Shown: positions 32,810 through 43,030 of the stretch, in pieces
How positions within the stretch are numbered: the first letter of the stretch is position 1
Layout: each line of letters begins with the position of its first letter
Source: Burkholderiales bacterium RIFCSPHIGHO2_01_FULL_63_240
GTDB lineage: Bacteria > Pseudomonadota > Gammaproteobacteria > Burkholderiales > Burkholderiaceae_C
Assembly (NCBI GenBank): GCA_001770725.1
Contig: MERU01000007.1
Span: 420,924 to 484,923 of the forward strand
Reading direction: 5' to 3'
DNA length: 64,000 bases
Notes under the pieces: generated by a model
The model's database searches: none
What the model saw: the letters and a program-made list of their open reading frames with translations, nothing else
Told to the model about the DNA's origin: nothing
Program-made: the position numbers and the translations under genes

Positions 32810-35587
32810 ATGAAGCGCTTGCTTTCCCTGGCCTGCATGTTGATGAGCCTGGCCTGCGTGCAACTGGCCCAGGCTGCGATCCCGAAAGTCTGGCGCATCG
32901 AGCCAGGCTCGAACGCCTCGGCCGAAACGCTCAAGGCCATCTTCTATGCCAGCGAAGGCGACACCGTCGAGTTCGCGGCCGGCACCTTCAACTTCCCCAG
33001 CGGCCTGATCATCCATGGCAAGCGTGGCCTGACCATCCGTGGCGCGGGCAAGGACAAGACCAAGCTCAGCTTCCTGAACAGCAACACCGCCGAAGGCATC
33101 AATGCTTCGCACTGTGAAGGCATCACCATCGAGGACCTGGAGGTCATCGACACCCCGGGCAACGGCATCCGCATCTACCGCTCGAAGTACGTGACGCTGC
33201 GGCGCATCAAGGCCGGCTGGAGCGACGCTGACCCTGTGGCTGCGGGCTACCAGGTCAAGCCCAGCAATGGCTTCTACGCAATCTACCCAGTGATGGTGCA
33301 GCAGCTGCTGGTGGAAGACACCTACTCCTACGGCTCGGTCGATGCGGGCCTGTACGTGGGCCAGTCGAGCGATGTGATCGTGCGTCGCAACGAAGCCCGC
33401 TACAACGTGATCGGCATCGAGCTGGAAAACGTGCAGCGCGGCCTGGTCGAGCAGAACCTGGCCACCGAGAACACCGCGGGCTTCCTGGCCTACGACCTCG
33501 AAGGCCTGTCGCAGTATGGCGATGGCAACGTGGTGCGCAACAACCGCTTCATCAACAACAACACCAAGAACTTCGGCGCGGCCGGCTTCGTCAAGGACGC
33601 GCCCCCGGGCACCGGCGCCATCATCGCCGCGCAGGACAACCTCGAGTTCTACGGCAACGAGATCGCCGACAACCGCACGGCCGGCCTGCTGGTCGTGAAC
33701 TACGGCTTCGTCAACCACAAAGCCACCGACAAGAAGCTGGACTTCTTCAACGAGGCGCTCAACATCCACCACAACACCTTCCGCCACAACGGCTACAAGC
33801 CGCCGATGCTCGACATCAACGACGCCTCGACCACGATCACGGCGCTGATCTGGCTCAAGGGTGGCGGCATCTCGGCGCACATCCTGACCGACGGCCAGGT
33901 CGACAAGCTGGGCGAGTGCGGCGCCTACCCGGTCGACAAGGACGGCATCTCTCTGAAGCTGCCCAACCCGGGCGAGAAGGACCGCGTCAACCCACGCCAG
34001 ACCACGCTGGGCGGCCCGAACTACGGCCTGAGCGACCCGATGCCGGGCTGCCACTTCACCGACTGGAAGTTCAACATCAGCTACAACTGGCTGCTGGGCA
34101 AGCAGGGCGCGTTGCGCGACGACCTGCGCGTGTGCATCACCGACAACCAGTACGACCTGTCCACGCTGCCCTACCTGAACGCCAACGTGAAGAACAGCGA
34201 TTTCACCGACCTGGCGAACTTCAAGCTGGGCGACCGCAACCTGCTGCGCCACCAGTGCAAGCTCAAGAGCGTGCCGCTGCCGGTGCTCAAGCTGCCCTAT
34301 GTGCTGCCCGGCGACGTGGTGACCCAGCCCACGCAGGAAGAGTCGCAGCAGGCCTGCGCCGCATCGCCCAAGACGGCGGTGAACTTCGAGCTGGCCGCGC
34401 GCCACAACTGCCCGACGCTGGAGGCTTACGGCCTGTTCAACAACGAGCAGGACCCGCGTGACCAGCCGCGTGGCAATGGCATGCACTACGAGCTCACGTC
34501 CACGCTGTTCACCAACCACGCGAGCAAGTACCGATTCCTCTTCATCCCGCCGGGCAAGGCCGCGCAGTACCGCGATGGCAAGACGGGCTTCAAGACCACG
34601 CAGCCCGCCGGCGCCGGCACGGGCAACTGGTACCCGGCGGCCGATGTGCCGGCCGAGAGCCTGGCCACACTGGCCTTCCCGACGGGCACCATCATCGCCA
34701 AGACATTCACCTTCCGGCGCGAGGACGCGGCCGGCAAGCTGCTGGCCGAAGACATCATCGAGACGCGCCTGCTCATCAAGCGCGAAGGCCCCGAAGGCCC
34801 GTTCTGGATCGGCCTGCCCTATGTGTGGGAGAAGGAGGTCAGCGGCCGCATGGTGGCGAAGCTGACGCCGCAGGGCCGCGAGGTCTCGGGCCGCTACGAC
34901 TACCTCGATCAGGACCCCGACGTGCGCGACGCCAAGGGCCAGCGCGTGCGCTACACGGGCGATGTGGCGCAGTACAGCGTGCCCTCGGCCATGGCCTGCG
35001 TGGTCTGTCACGGCTCCGACCGCTCGGGCGAGGGTGGGGCGGTGCCCATCGGCCCGAAGGCGCGCTTCCTCAACCGCCTGAACCCGCGCCTGGGCAACCA
35101 AAACCAGCTTCAGTACATGAAGGCGCAAGGCCTGTTGACCGGCCTGCCCACCTCCATGGCGGCGGTCGAGCGCGCGCCGAAGTGGAACGTGCCGGGCGAC
35201 AGCGGTCAGCCCGCGGGCACGGCCGCCGACATCCAGGCGCGTGCGCGTTCCTACCTCGAGGCCAACTGCGCTTCGTGCCACAACCCGGGTGGCGAGGCGG
35301 CGAACTCGGGCCTGTTCCTGCAGCTGTCGGGCCCCTTGACCCAGCAAAGTGGCGTCTGCAAGAAGCCGGTGGCCGCGGGCCGGGGCGCGGGCGGCATCCA
35401 GCACGACCTGGTGCCGGGCAAGCCAGAAGCATCGATCCTGCTGTACCGCATGGCATCGAGCGAGAACGGCGTGCGCATGCCGACGCTGGGCCGCACGATC
35501 CAGCACGCCGAAGCGGTCACCTTCATCAGCGAATGGATCAAGGTCATGCAGGTGGACGACACGGCGCTGGCGCAGTCCTGCCAGTGA
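32810..35587 (+). CDS. Exported fusion of a parallel beta-helix domain and a di-haem cytochrome c domain
   Basis: 925 residues; start at 32810 is fixed by AGGAGG six bases upstream. Sec signal peptide about 1-23 ending LAQA-A. Residues about 25-330 are right-handed beta-helix repeats (GITIEDLEVIDTPGNGIRIY, VIVRRNEARYNVIGIEL, VVRNNRFINNN). A linker follows to about 530. The C-terminal part holds two haem-binding motifs, CVVCH and CASCH, and a GVRMP segment that could supply a Met ligand. I recognise the halves as the families TIGR03805 (beta-helix) and TIGR03806 (HNE_0200/SO_2930-like di-haem cytochrome), which are usually adjacent genes and sometimes fused; their function is unknown. It sits between two FtsX-type permeases. 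Expected location: periplasm or outer-membrane face. Confidence 0.85.
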   Translation: MKRLLSLACMLMSLACVQLAQAAIPKVWRIEPGSNASAETLKAIFYASEGDTVEFAAGTFNFPSGLIIHGKRGLTIRGAGKDKTKLSFLNSNTAEGINASHCEGITIEDLEVIDTPGNGIRIYRSKYVTLRRIKAGWSDADPVAAGYQVKPSNGFYAIYPVMVQQLLVEDTYSYGSVDAGLYVGQSSDVIVRRNEARYNVIGIELENVQRGLVEQNLATENTAGFLAYDLEGLSQYGDGNVVRNNRFINNNTKNFGAAGFVKDAPPGTGAIIAAQDNLEFYGNEIADNRTAGLLVVNYGFVNHKATDKKLDFFNEALNIHHNTFRHNGYKPPMLDINDASTTITALIWLKGGGISAHILTDGQVDKLGECGAYPVDKDGISLKLPNPGEKDRVNPRQTTLGGPNYGLSDPMPGCHFTDWKFNISYNWLLGKQGALRDDLRVCITDNQYDLSTLPYLNANVKNSDFTDLANFKLGDRNLLRHQCKLKSVPLPVLKLPYVLPGDVVTQPTQEESQQACAASPKTAVNFELAARHNCPTLEAYGLFNNEQDPRDQPRGNGMHYELTSTLFTNHASKYRFLFIPPGKAAQYRDGKTGFKTTQPAGAGTGNWYPAADVPAESLATLAFPTGTIIAKTFTFRREDAAGKLLAEDIIETRLLIKREGPEGPFWIGLPYVWEKEVSGRMVAKLTPQGREVSGRYDYLDQDPDVRDAKGQRVRYTGDVAQYSVPSAMACVVCHGSDRSGEGGAVPIGPKARFLNRLNPRLGNQNQLQYMKAQGLLTGLPTSMAAVERAPKWNVPGDSGQPAGTAADIQARARSYLEANCASCHNPGGEAANSGLFLQLSGPLTQQSGVCKKPVAAGRGAGGIQHDLVPGKPEASILLYRMASSENGVRMPTLGRTIQHAEAVTFISEWIKVMQVDDTALAQSCQ

Positions 35588-35602
35588 GGTGATTCGGAAC
35601 GG

Positions 35603-35630
35603 TTGAACGGGCGCGAGCCTGGCGCACAAT
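35603..35630 (+). promoter_or_regulatory. Promoter of the second permease gene
   Basis: TTGAAC, 16 bp, CACAAT, then six bases to the ATG at 35637; a short-leader or leaderless transcript is predicted. It suggests the second permease can be expressed apart from the beta-helix gene. Confidence 0.45.
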
Positions 35631-35636
35631 GCCGCC

Positions 35637-36815
35637 ATGCCCGCCCTGCGCAACCTGCCCCTGAGCTACATCGCCCGCAACCTCTGGGTGCGGCGCGTGA
35701 CCACGCTGCTCACGGCGGGCGGCATGGCCCTGGTGGTGTACGTGTTCGCCACCGTGCTGATGATGAGCGAGGGCATCCGGGCCACGCTGGTGGCCACGGG
35801 CCAGCCCGACAACGTCATGGTGCTGCGCAAGGGCGCGGGGGCCGAGATCAACTCCGGCATCACGCGCGCTCAGGCCGCCATCGTCGCCAGCTTGCCGGGC
35901 CTGGCCACCGACGGGCAGGGCAGGGCCCTGCTCAGCCGCGAGCCCGTGGTGCTCAACACCCTGCCCAAGCGCGACAGCGGCAAGCCCAGCAACGTCACCG
36001 TGCGCGGCACCTCCGACATCGGCCTGATGCTGCGCCCGCAGGTCAGGTTGCTGCAGGGGCGCATGTTCACGCCGGGCACCTCGGAGATCGTCACCGGCAC
36101 GGCCATTGCCAAGGGCTTCGCGGGCGCGGGCCTGGGCGAGACGCTGCGCTTTGCCGGGCGCGAGTGGCGCGTGGTCGGCGTCTTCGACGCGGCGGGCAGC
36201 GCTTTCGACTCCGAGATCTGGGGCGACAGCGAGCAGATGATGCAGGCCTTTCGCCGCCAGAACTATTCGAGCGTGGTGCTGCGCCTGGCCGATGCCGACG
36301 CCTTCGACAAGCTGCGCACGCGCATCGAGGACGACCCGCGCCTGACGCTGGAGGCCAAGCGCGAGGTGCGCTTTTATGCCGAGCAGTCCGAGGCCCTGGC
36401 CACCTTCATCCGCCTGCTGGGCATGGCGCTGTCGATCATCTTTTCCATCGGGGCCATCGTCGGCGCGATGATCACCATGTTCGCCTCGGTGGCGGCGCGC
36501 ACCGGCGAGATCGGCACCCTGCGTGCGCTGGGTTTCCGGCGCAGCGCGGTGCTCACGGCTTTCCTGGGCGAGGCCTTGCTGCTGGCGCTTGTGGGCGGCA
36601 TCATGGGGCTGGCCGGTGCGTCGCTGATGCAATCGGTGGACATCTCCACGGTGAACTTCCAGACGTTTTCAGAGCTCGCGTTCCGCTTTCGTTTGACGCC
36701 GGCCATCGCCGTGCAGTCCATCGCTTTTGCGCTGCTGATGGGACTGGTCGGTGGCTTCATCCCCGCCTGGCGTGCCGCGCGCATGAAGATCGTCGACTGC
36801 TTGCGCGCGGCCTGA
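35637..36815 (+). CDS. ABC transporter permease, FtsX/MacB type (second)
   Basis: 392 residues with the same four-helix plan as the permease at 31477: TM1 about 21-45 (TTLLTAGGMALVVYVFATVLMM), a periplasmic domain, and three C-terminal helices from about residue 262 (LLGMALSIIFSIGAIVGAMITMFA; LLLALVGGIMGLAGASL; IAFALLMGLVGGFIPAW). ARTGEIGTLRALGFRRS is the coupling segment. It probably pairs with the first permease as a heterodimer. The intervening cytochrome gene separates the two, and no ATPase is present. Confidence 0.92.
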   Translation: MPALRNLPLSYIARNLWVRRVTTLLTAGGMALVVYVFATVLMMSEGIRATLVATGQPDNVMVLRKGAGAEINSGITRAQAAIVASLPGLATDGQGRALLSREPVVLNTLPKRDSGKPSNVTVRGTSDIGLMLRPQVRLLQGRMFTPGTSEIVTGTAIAKGFAGAGLGETLRFAGREWRVVGVFDAAGSAFDSEIWGDSEQMMQAFRRQNYSSVVLRLADADAFDKLRTRIEDDPRLTLEAKREVRFYAEQSEALATFIRLLGMALSIIFSIGAIVGAMITMFASVAARTGEIGTLRALGFRRSAVLTAFLGEALLLALVGGIMGLAGASLMQSVDISTVNFQTFSELAFRFRLTPAIAVQSIAFALLMGLVGGFIPAWRAARMKIVDCLRAA

Positions 36816-36853
36816 CATCCGCCCGGATCCTTCTCTTTTCAAGGACTTCATCG

Positions 36854-37732
36854 ATGCACCTGTGCACCTTCGATCAACATGGCCTCACCCACGTTGCCCT
36901 CGTGCGTGGCAAGGACCTCGTCACCCTGGGTGACAAGCTGGGCCTGGCCGCCCACCAGCCCATGATCGACCTGATCACGCGCTGGTCGGAGCTCCAGCCC
37001 CAGGTGCAGATGCTGGTCGATGCACCGGCCGATGCCTCGCTCGACGAGGTCCACCTTCAGGCGCCGGTGCCGCGTCCGGGCAAGGCCCTGGCCATCGGCC
37101 TGAACTACCTCGATCACGTGCAGGAGAGCATCGTGGGCGAGAGCCGCACGGTGCCCGATCACCAGGTGTGGTTCCCCAAGCTGCCCAACGCCATCAACGG
37201 CCCCTTCGATGACATCGTGCTGCCGCGCATCTCGCAGATGACCGACTACGAGGGCGAGATGGTGGCCGTCATCGGCCAGCGTTGCCGCCACGTGCCCCCC
37301 GAGCGCGCGCACGAGGTGGTGTTCGGCTACGCGGTGGGCAACGATGTGTCGGTGCGCGACATCCAGAAGCGCACCTCGCAATGGACGCTGGGCAAGGGCT
37401 TTGACACGCATGCGCCGTTCGGGCCCTGGATCACGACCGCCGACGAGGTCGAGGACCCGCACGCGCTGGAGCTGAAATGCTGGGTCAATGGCGAGCTGCG
37501 CCAGCACAGCAACACGAAGCTGATGATCCACAACGTGTGGGCGCAGATCGCGCAGCTGACGCAGGTGATGACGCTGGAGCCGGGGGACGTGGTCTTCACC
37601 GGGACCTGTGCCGGTGTCGGCGCTGCTTTTTCACCGCCGAAGTTCTTGCGAGCCGGCGACACGGTGCGCATCGAGATCGAAAGCCTGGGCGCCATCGTGG
37701 CGCATTGCGTGGATGAGGCGCCGTTGGTGTGA
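36854..37732 (+). CDS. Fumarylacetoacetate hydrolase (FAH) family protein
   Basis: 292-residue metal-dependent hydrolase or decarboxylase. Motifs: AIGLNYLDHVQES, the metal-binding region TDYEGEMVAVIG, VFGYAVGNDVSVRDIQ, KGFDTHAPFGPWI, and TGTCAGVGAAF. FAH-family members cleave C-C bonds of ring-opened aromatic catabolites, or act as acylpyruvases. It lies 38 bp after the second permease and may share its transcript. No aromatic-ring-cleavage gene is nearby, so the substrate cannot be named. The track ORF starting at 35603 is a read-through shadow. Confidence 0.9.
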   Translation: MHLCTFDQHGLTHVALVRGKDLVTLGDKLGLAAHQPMIDLITRWSELQPQVQMLVDAPADASLDEVHLQAPVPRPGKALAIGLNYLDHVQESIVGESRTVPDHQVWFPKLPNAINGPFDDIVLPRISQMTDYEGEMVAVIGQRCRHVPPERAHEVVFGYAVGNDVSVRDIQKRTSQWTLGKGFDTHAPFGPWITTADEVEDPHALELKCWVNGELRQHSNTKLMIHNVWAQIAQLTQVMTLEPGDVVFTGTCAGVGAAFSPPKFLRAGDTVRIEIESLGAIVAHCVDEAPLV

Positions 37733-37815
37733 GCTTTTTTGCTGCTCATGCGTCTTTTGATGCTGTGGAGCGGGAGTGGCTCTGTTTTGGGGTGTTGCCA
37801 CGGTTGAGCAACGGT

Positions 37816-37956
37816 CAGGGGGCGAGGGGTGCCTGCTCCGGCCCTGCGCGGGGCACCACCGAGCTGGGCCAACATCACCCCTTGAACGCGAGCCAAGCAG
37901 TTGCCGAGCCATGACACCGCACATGTCGGGCCTGCGCAGGCACCCCTCGCCCCCTG
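37816..37956. repeat. Palindromic intergenic element A (141 bp)
   Basis: Closed by perfect 21-bp inverted arms (37816-37836 and 37936-37956; CAGGGGGCGAGGGGTG...). The interior is an inverted copy, about 87% identical over roughly 95 bp, of the interior of element B at 38061-38194. The closing stems of A and B differ in sequence but both pair perfectly. No ORF of note. Together with B and the hairpin between them it occupies most of the 512-bp gap between FAH and TetR. Confidence 0.85.
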
Positions 37957-37984
37957 CCCGCGACACAAGGTGGCAGGCGGAGAA

Positions 37985-38024
37985 GGAAGAAGAAGGGCGA
38001 CGCTTGCGTCGCCCTTCTTCTTCC
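37985..38024. terminator. 19-bp hairpin at the centre of the nested palindrome
   Basis: GGAAGAAGAAGGGCGACGC and its exact complement separated by TT. It lies between convergent genes; the arms are pyrimidine-rich on each strand (CTTCTTCTTCC), so it may stop transcription from both sides, although no pure T tract is present. Confidence 0.6.
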
Positions 38025-38060
38025 GCCCCTCTAACCGGTGCGCGGTGGTTCGGGTTCGGT

Positions 38061-38194
38061 GGGTGGGGTGGGTGTGAGCCGGCCCGACATGTGCGGTGTC
38101 ATGGCTCGGCAACCACTTGGTCGGTGTTCAAGGGGTGAAGGTTCAACCAGCTCGGTGATGCCCCGCGCAGGGCCGGCTCACACCCACCCCACCC
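38061..38194. repeat. Palindromic intergenic element B (134 bp), inverted relative to A
   Basis: Perfect 25-bp inverted arms (38061-38085 and 38170-38194; GGGTGGGGTGGGTGTGAGCC...). The interior begins GGCCCGACATGTGCGGTG and ends CGCGCAGGGCC, matching the reverse complement of element A. Elements A and B are symmetric about 38005. Confidence 0.85.
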
Positions 38195-38244
38195 GCCGGA
38201 CCAAGCGCCAGCCGACGCACGATCCCCACCGACCAAAAGCCCCA

Positions 38245-38853
38245 TCAACCACCAACCTCATCCGGCAACAACGAATGCAGCACCGCCCGCACGAACTCGC
38301 TGATCGTGGGCTGCAGCTCCACCAACCTGTCGGCCCGGTCTTCTTCGATGGCCTGCACGATGAGCTCGTTGATGCCCCCCACCGTGGCCGTCGCCAGCGC
38401 CGGTGACAGCGGCCGCTTGCCCGGCTCCTTCAGCCGCGACAGCTCCACCTGCATCATCAGGAACTGCGTGAAGCGCTCGCTGATGCGCCGCCGCATGGCC
38501 AGGCCCTTGGGCCCCAGCGTCAGCATCTCCAGGTAGAGCGCGCGCACCAGGGCGGGCCGCTGCTGCAGGTTGTGCAGGTAGGCGGCCGTCACCTTTTCCA
38601 GCTCTTGCACCCAGTCGCCTTCCGGGTCGTAGCCCGCTGCGATCACGCCCATCACCTCTTCGCTCAGGCGCTCGCACAGGGCCAGCAGGCAGGCCTCCTT
38701 GCCATCGAAGTGCTCGTAGAACGTGCGGCGCGACACGTGGGCGGCCGCCACCACGTCCGCGATGGTGAGGTCGGCCCAGGCGCGCTCGCACAGCACCAGG
38801 GCCAGGCCGTCAAGCAGTCGCTGTCGGGGGGCAGGGGCGCTGTCGGGGGACAT
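38245..38853 (-). CDS. TetR/AcrR-family regulator, paralogue of the one at 1063
   Basis: 202 residues from the ATG at 38853; the track start at 39270 runs through the hydrolase gene on the other strand. HTH region ADLTIADVVAAAHVSRRTFYEHFDGKEACLLALCE near residues 26-60. The C-terminal half shares ATVxGINELIvxxIEExxADRLxxL with the regulator at 1063-1671. Two palindromes of the form GGTAC-N6-GTACC lie in the divergent region, one over the -35 of the hydrolase promoter, so repression of the alpha/beta hydrolase is expected. Confidence 0.9.
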   Translation of the reverse strand: MSPDSAPAPRQRLLDGLALVLCERAWADLTIADVVAAAHVSRRTFYEHFDGKEACLLALCERLSEEVMGVIAAGYDPEGDWVQELEKVTAAYLHNLQQRPALVRALYLEMLTLGPKGLAMRRRISERFTQFLMMQVELSRLKEPGKRPLSPALATATVGGINELIVQAIEEDRADRLVELQPTISEFVRAVLHSLLPDEVGG

Positions 38854-38899
38854 GTTGGCGCTTTGGGTCGGCACGTGAATGGGGCGGGTGGTCGGGTTT

Positions 38900-38915
38900 G
38901 GTACTTGACAGTACC
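38900..38915. promoter_or_regulatory. TetR operator 1 (GGTAC-TTGACA-GTACC)
   Basis: Inverted repeat whose six-base centre is the -35 hexamer itself, so a bound repressor would block RNA polymerase at the hydrolase promoter. Confidence 0.65.
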
Positions 38916-38933
38916 AGCTGGCGAGTCTAATCT
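38905..38933 (+). promoter_or_regulatory. Promoter of the secreted alpha/beta hydrolase gene
   Basis: TTGACA (38905-38910), 17-bp spacer, TAATCT (38928-38933). A near-consensus sigma70 promoter about 75 bp upstream of the hydrolase start, overlapped by operator 1 and followed by operator 2. Confidence 0.65.
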
Positions 38934-38941
38934 GCGCCCGA

Positions 38942-38961
38942 TTGGTACGGGTGAGTACCAA
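38942..38961. promoter_or_regulatory. TetR operator 2 (TTGGTAC-GGGTGA-GTACCAA)
   Basis: Perfect 7-bp arms with a 6-bp centre, 44 bp centre-to-centre from operator 1, about four helical turns, so dimers on both sites could face the same side of the DNA. Confidence 0.65.
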
Positions 38962-39007
38962 CTGAAATCGACCCACATCAAGATTCGGTTCGCACCGAGG
39001 AGACCCC

Positions 39008-39994
39008 ATGACCCGCAAGCTCCTGGCCGCCACCGCGGCACTCCTGTCTGCCCCCCTGCTGGCGCTGGCGCAGGCCCCCGTCGTCATGGCGGCGGCGGTC
39101 GGCACCGTGCAGCCCCTGACCTTCGCCTGCCAGCAGGTCACCTGCGACGGCGAGCTCTGGCTGCCCGCCGCCCGCGCCGACGGCAAGAAGCCTCCGGTCA
39201 TCGTCATGGCCCACGGCTTTGGTGGCCTGCGCGACTGGGGCCTGGGCCCCTTCGCCGAGCGCTTCGTCAAGGCCGGTTTTGCCGTCGTGCGCTTCGATTA
39301 CCGGGGTTTCGGCAAGAGCGGTGGCAAGCCCCGCCGCGTGGTCGACGGCAAGGAGCACGTCAAGGACTGGCTGTCGGCGCTGGACGCCGTGGCCCAGCGC
39401 AGCGACATCGACCCGCAGCGCATCGGCGTCTGGGGCACGTCCTACAGCGGCGGTCAGGTGCTGGTGGTGGGCGCCGAGCGGCCCCAGCAGGTCAAGGCGG
39501 TGAGCGCCCAGGTGCCGTTCGTCAGCGGCCTCTCCAGCGGCCTGCAGTACCCCATCAAGTACCAGCCCCTGGCCACCTGGTACGCCTTGCGCGACCTGAT
39601 GCGCGGCGACGACGAAGAACCCGTGTACGTGCCCACCATCGCACCCAATGCCTTCTCGGCCCTGATCTGCCCCGAGTGCAGCGAGGGCTACAAAAAGCTG
39701 GTGCCCCCCGGCCAGGAAGACCAGAACAAGGTCGCCGCGCGCGTGTTCCTGAGCCTGCCGTTCTGGTTCCCCGGTGACAGCGCCCCCAGGATCCAGGCCC
39801 CCACCCTGATCGTCGCGGCCGCCAAGGACGGTCTGATCCCGGTGACCAAGGTCCGCGAGGTGGCCAAGTCCGTGCCGAACGGCGAGTACGTCGAACTGCC
39901 CGACGCCGATCACTTCTCGCCCTACACCGGCCCGGCTTTCGAGCAGGTGGTGGCCCGGCAGACGGCGTTCTTCGTCAAGCACCTCAAGCCCTGA
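39008..39994 (+). CDS. Secreted alpha/beta hydrolase
   Basis: 328 residues with an apparent signal peptide (MTRKLLAATAALLSAPLLALAQA) and mature alpha/beta-hydrolase fold. Oxyanion region VIVMAHGFGGLRDWG; nucleophile elbow GTSYSGG (Ser in GxSxG); catalytic Asp in AAAKDGLIP; catalytic His in PDADHFSPY. The DUF-like dienelactone hydrolase/X-Pro peptidase S15 relatives have similar motifs; the substrate is an ester or amide that cannot be named. RBS GAGGAG precedes the ATG. Likely repressed by the divergent TetR. Confidence 0.9.
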   Translation: MTRKLLAATAALLSAPLLALAQAPVVMAAAVGTVQPLTFACQQVTCDGELWLPAARADGKKPPVIVMAHGFGGLRDWGLGPFAERFVKAGFAVVRFDYRGFGKSGGKPRRVVDGKEHVKDWLSALDAVAQRSDIDPQRIGVWGTSYSGGQVLVVGAERPQQVKAVSAQVPFVSGLSSGLQYPIKYQPLATWYALRDLMRGDDEEPVYVPTIAPNAFSALICPECSEGYKKLVPPGQEDQNKVAARVFLSLPFWFPGDSAPRIQAPTLIVAAAKDGLIPVTKVREVAKSVPNGEYVELPDADHFSPYTGPAFEQVVARQTAFFVKHLKP

Positions 39995-40087
39995 GTTCCC
40001 CCTGGGCAGAGGAGGTGGGCCGCTCAGGAAACTGAGCGCGGGCGGCCCATGGCGACGTATCATGGTCGATTGTCCTGATCACGCCAG

Positions 40088-43018
<2,931 letters not shown>

Positions 43019-43030
43019 TGCCTTGGCGAA

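Noticed and set aside
37804-38194. Integron attC-like recombination sites
   Set aside because: Element sizes (141 and 134 bp) fall near the attC range and GTTGAGC at 37804 fits GTTRRRY, but no matching RYYYAAC partner or attC architecture was found and there is no integrase or cassette gene.
39995-40087. LexA box upstream of uvrA
   Set aside because: No CTG-N10-CAG found; the only similar string has a seven-base centre.
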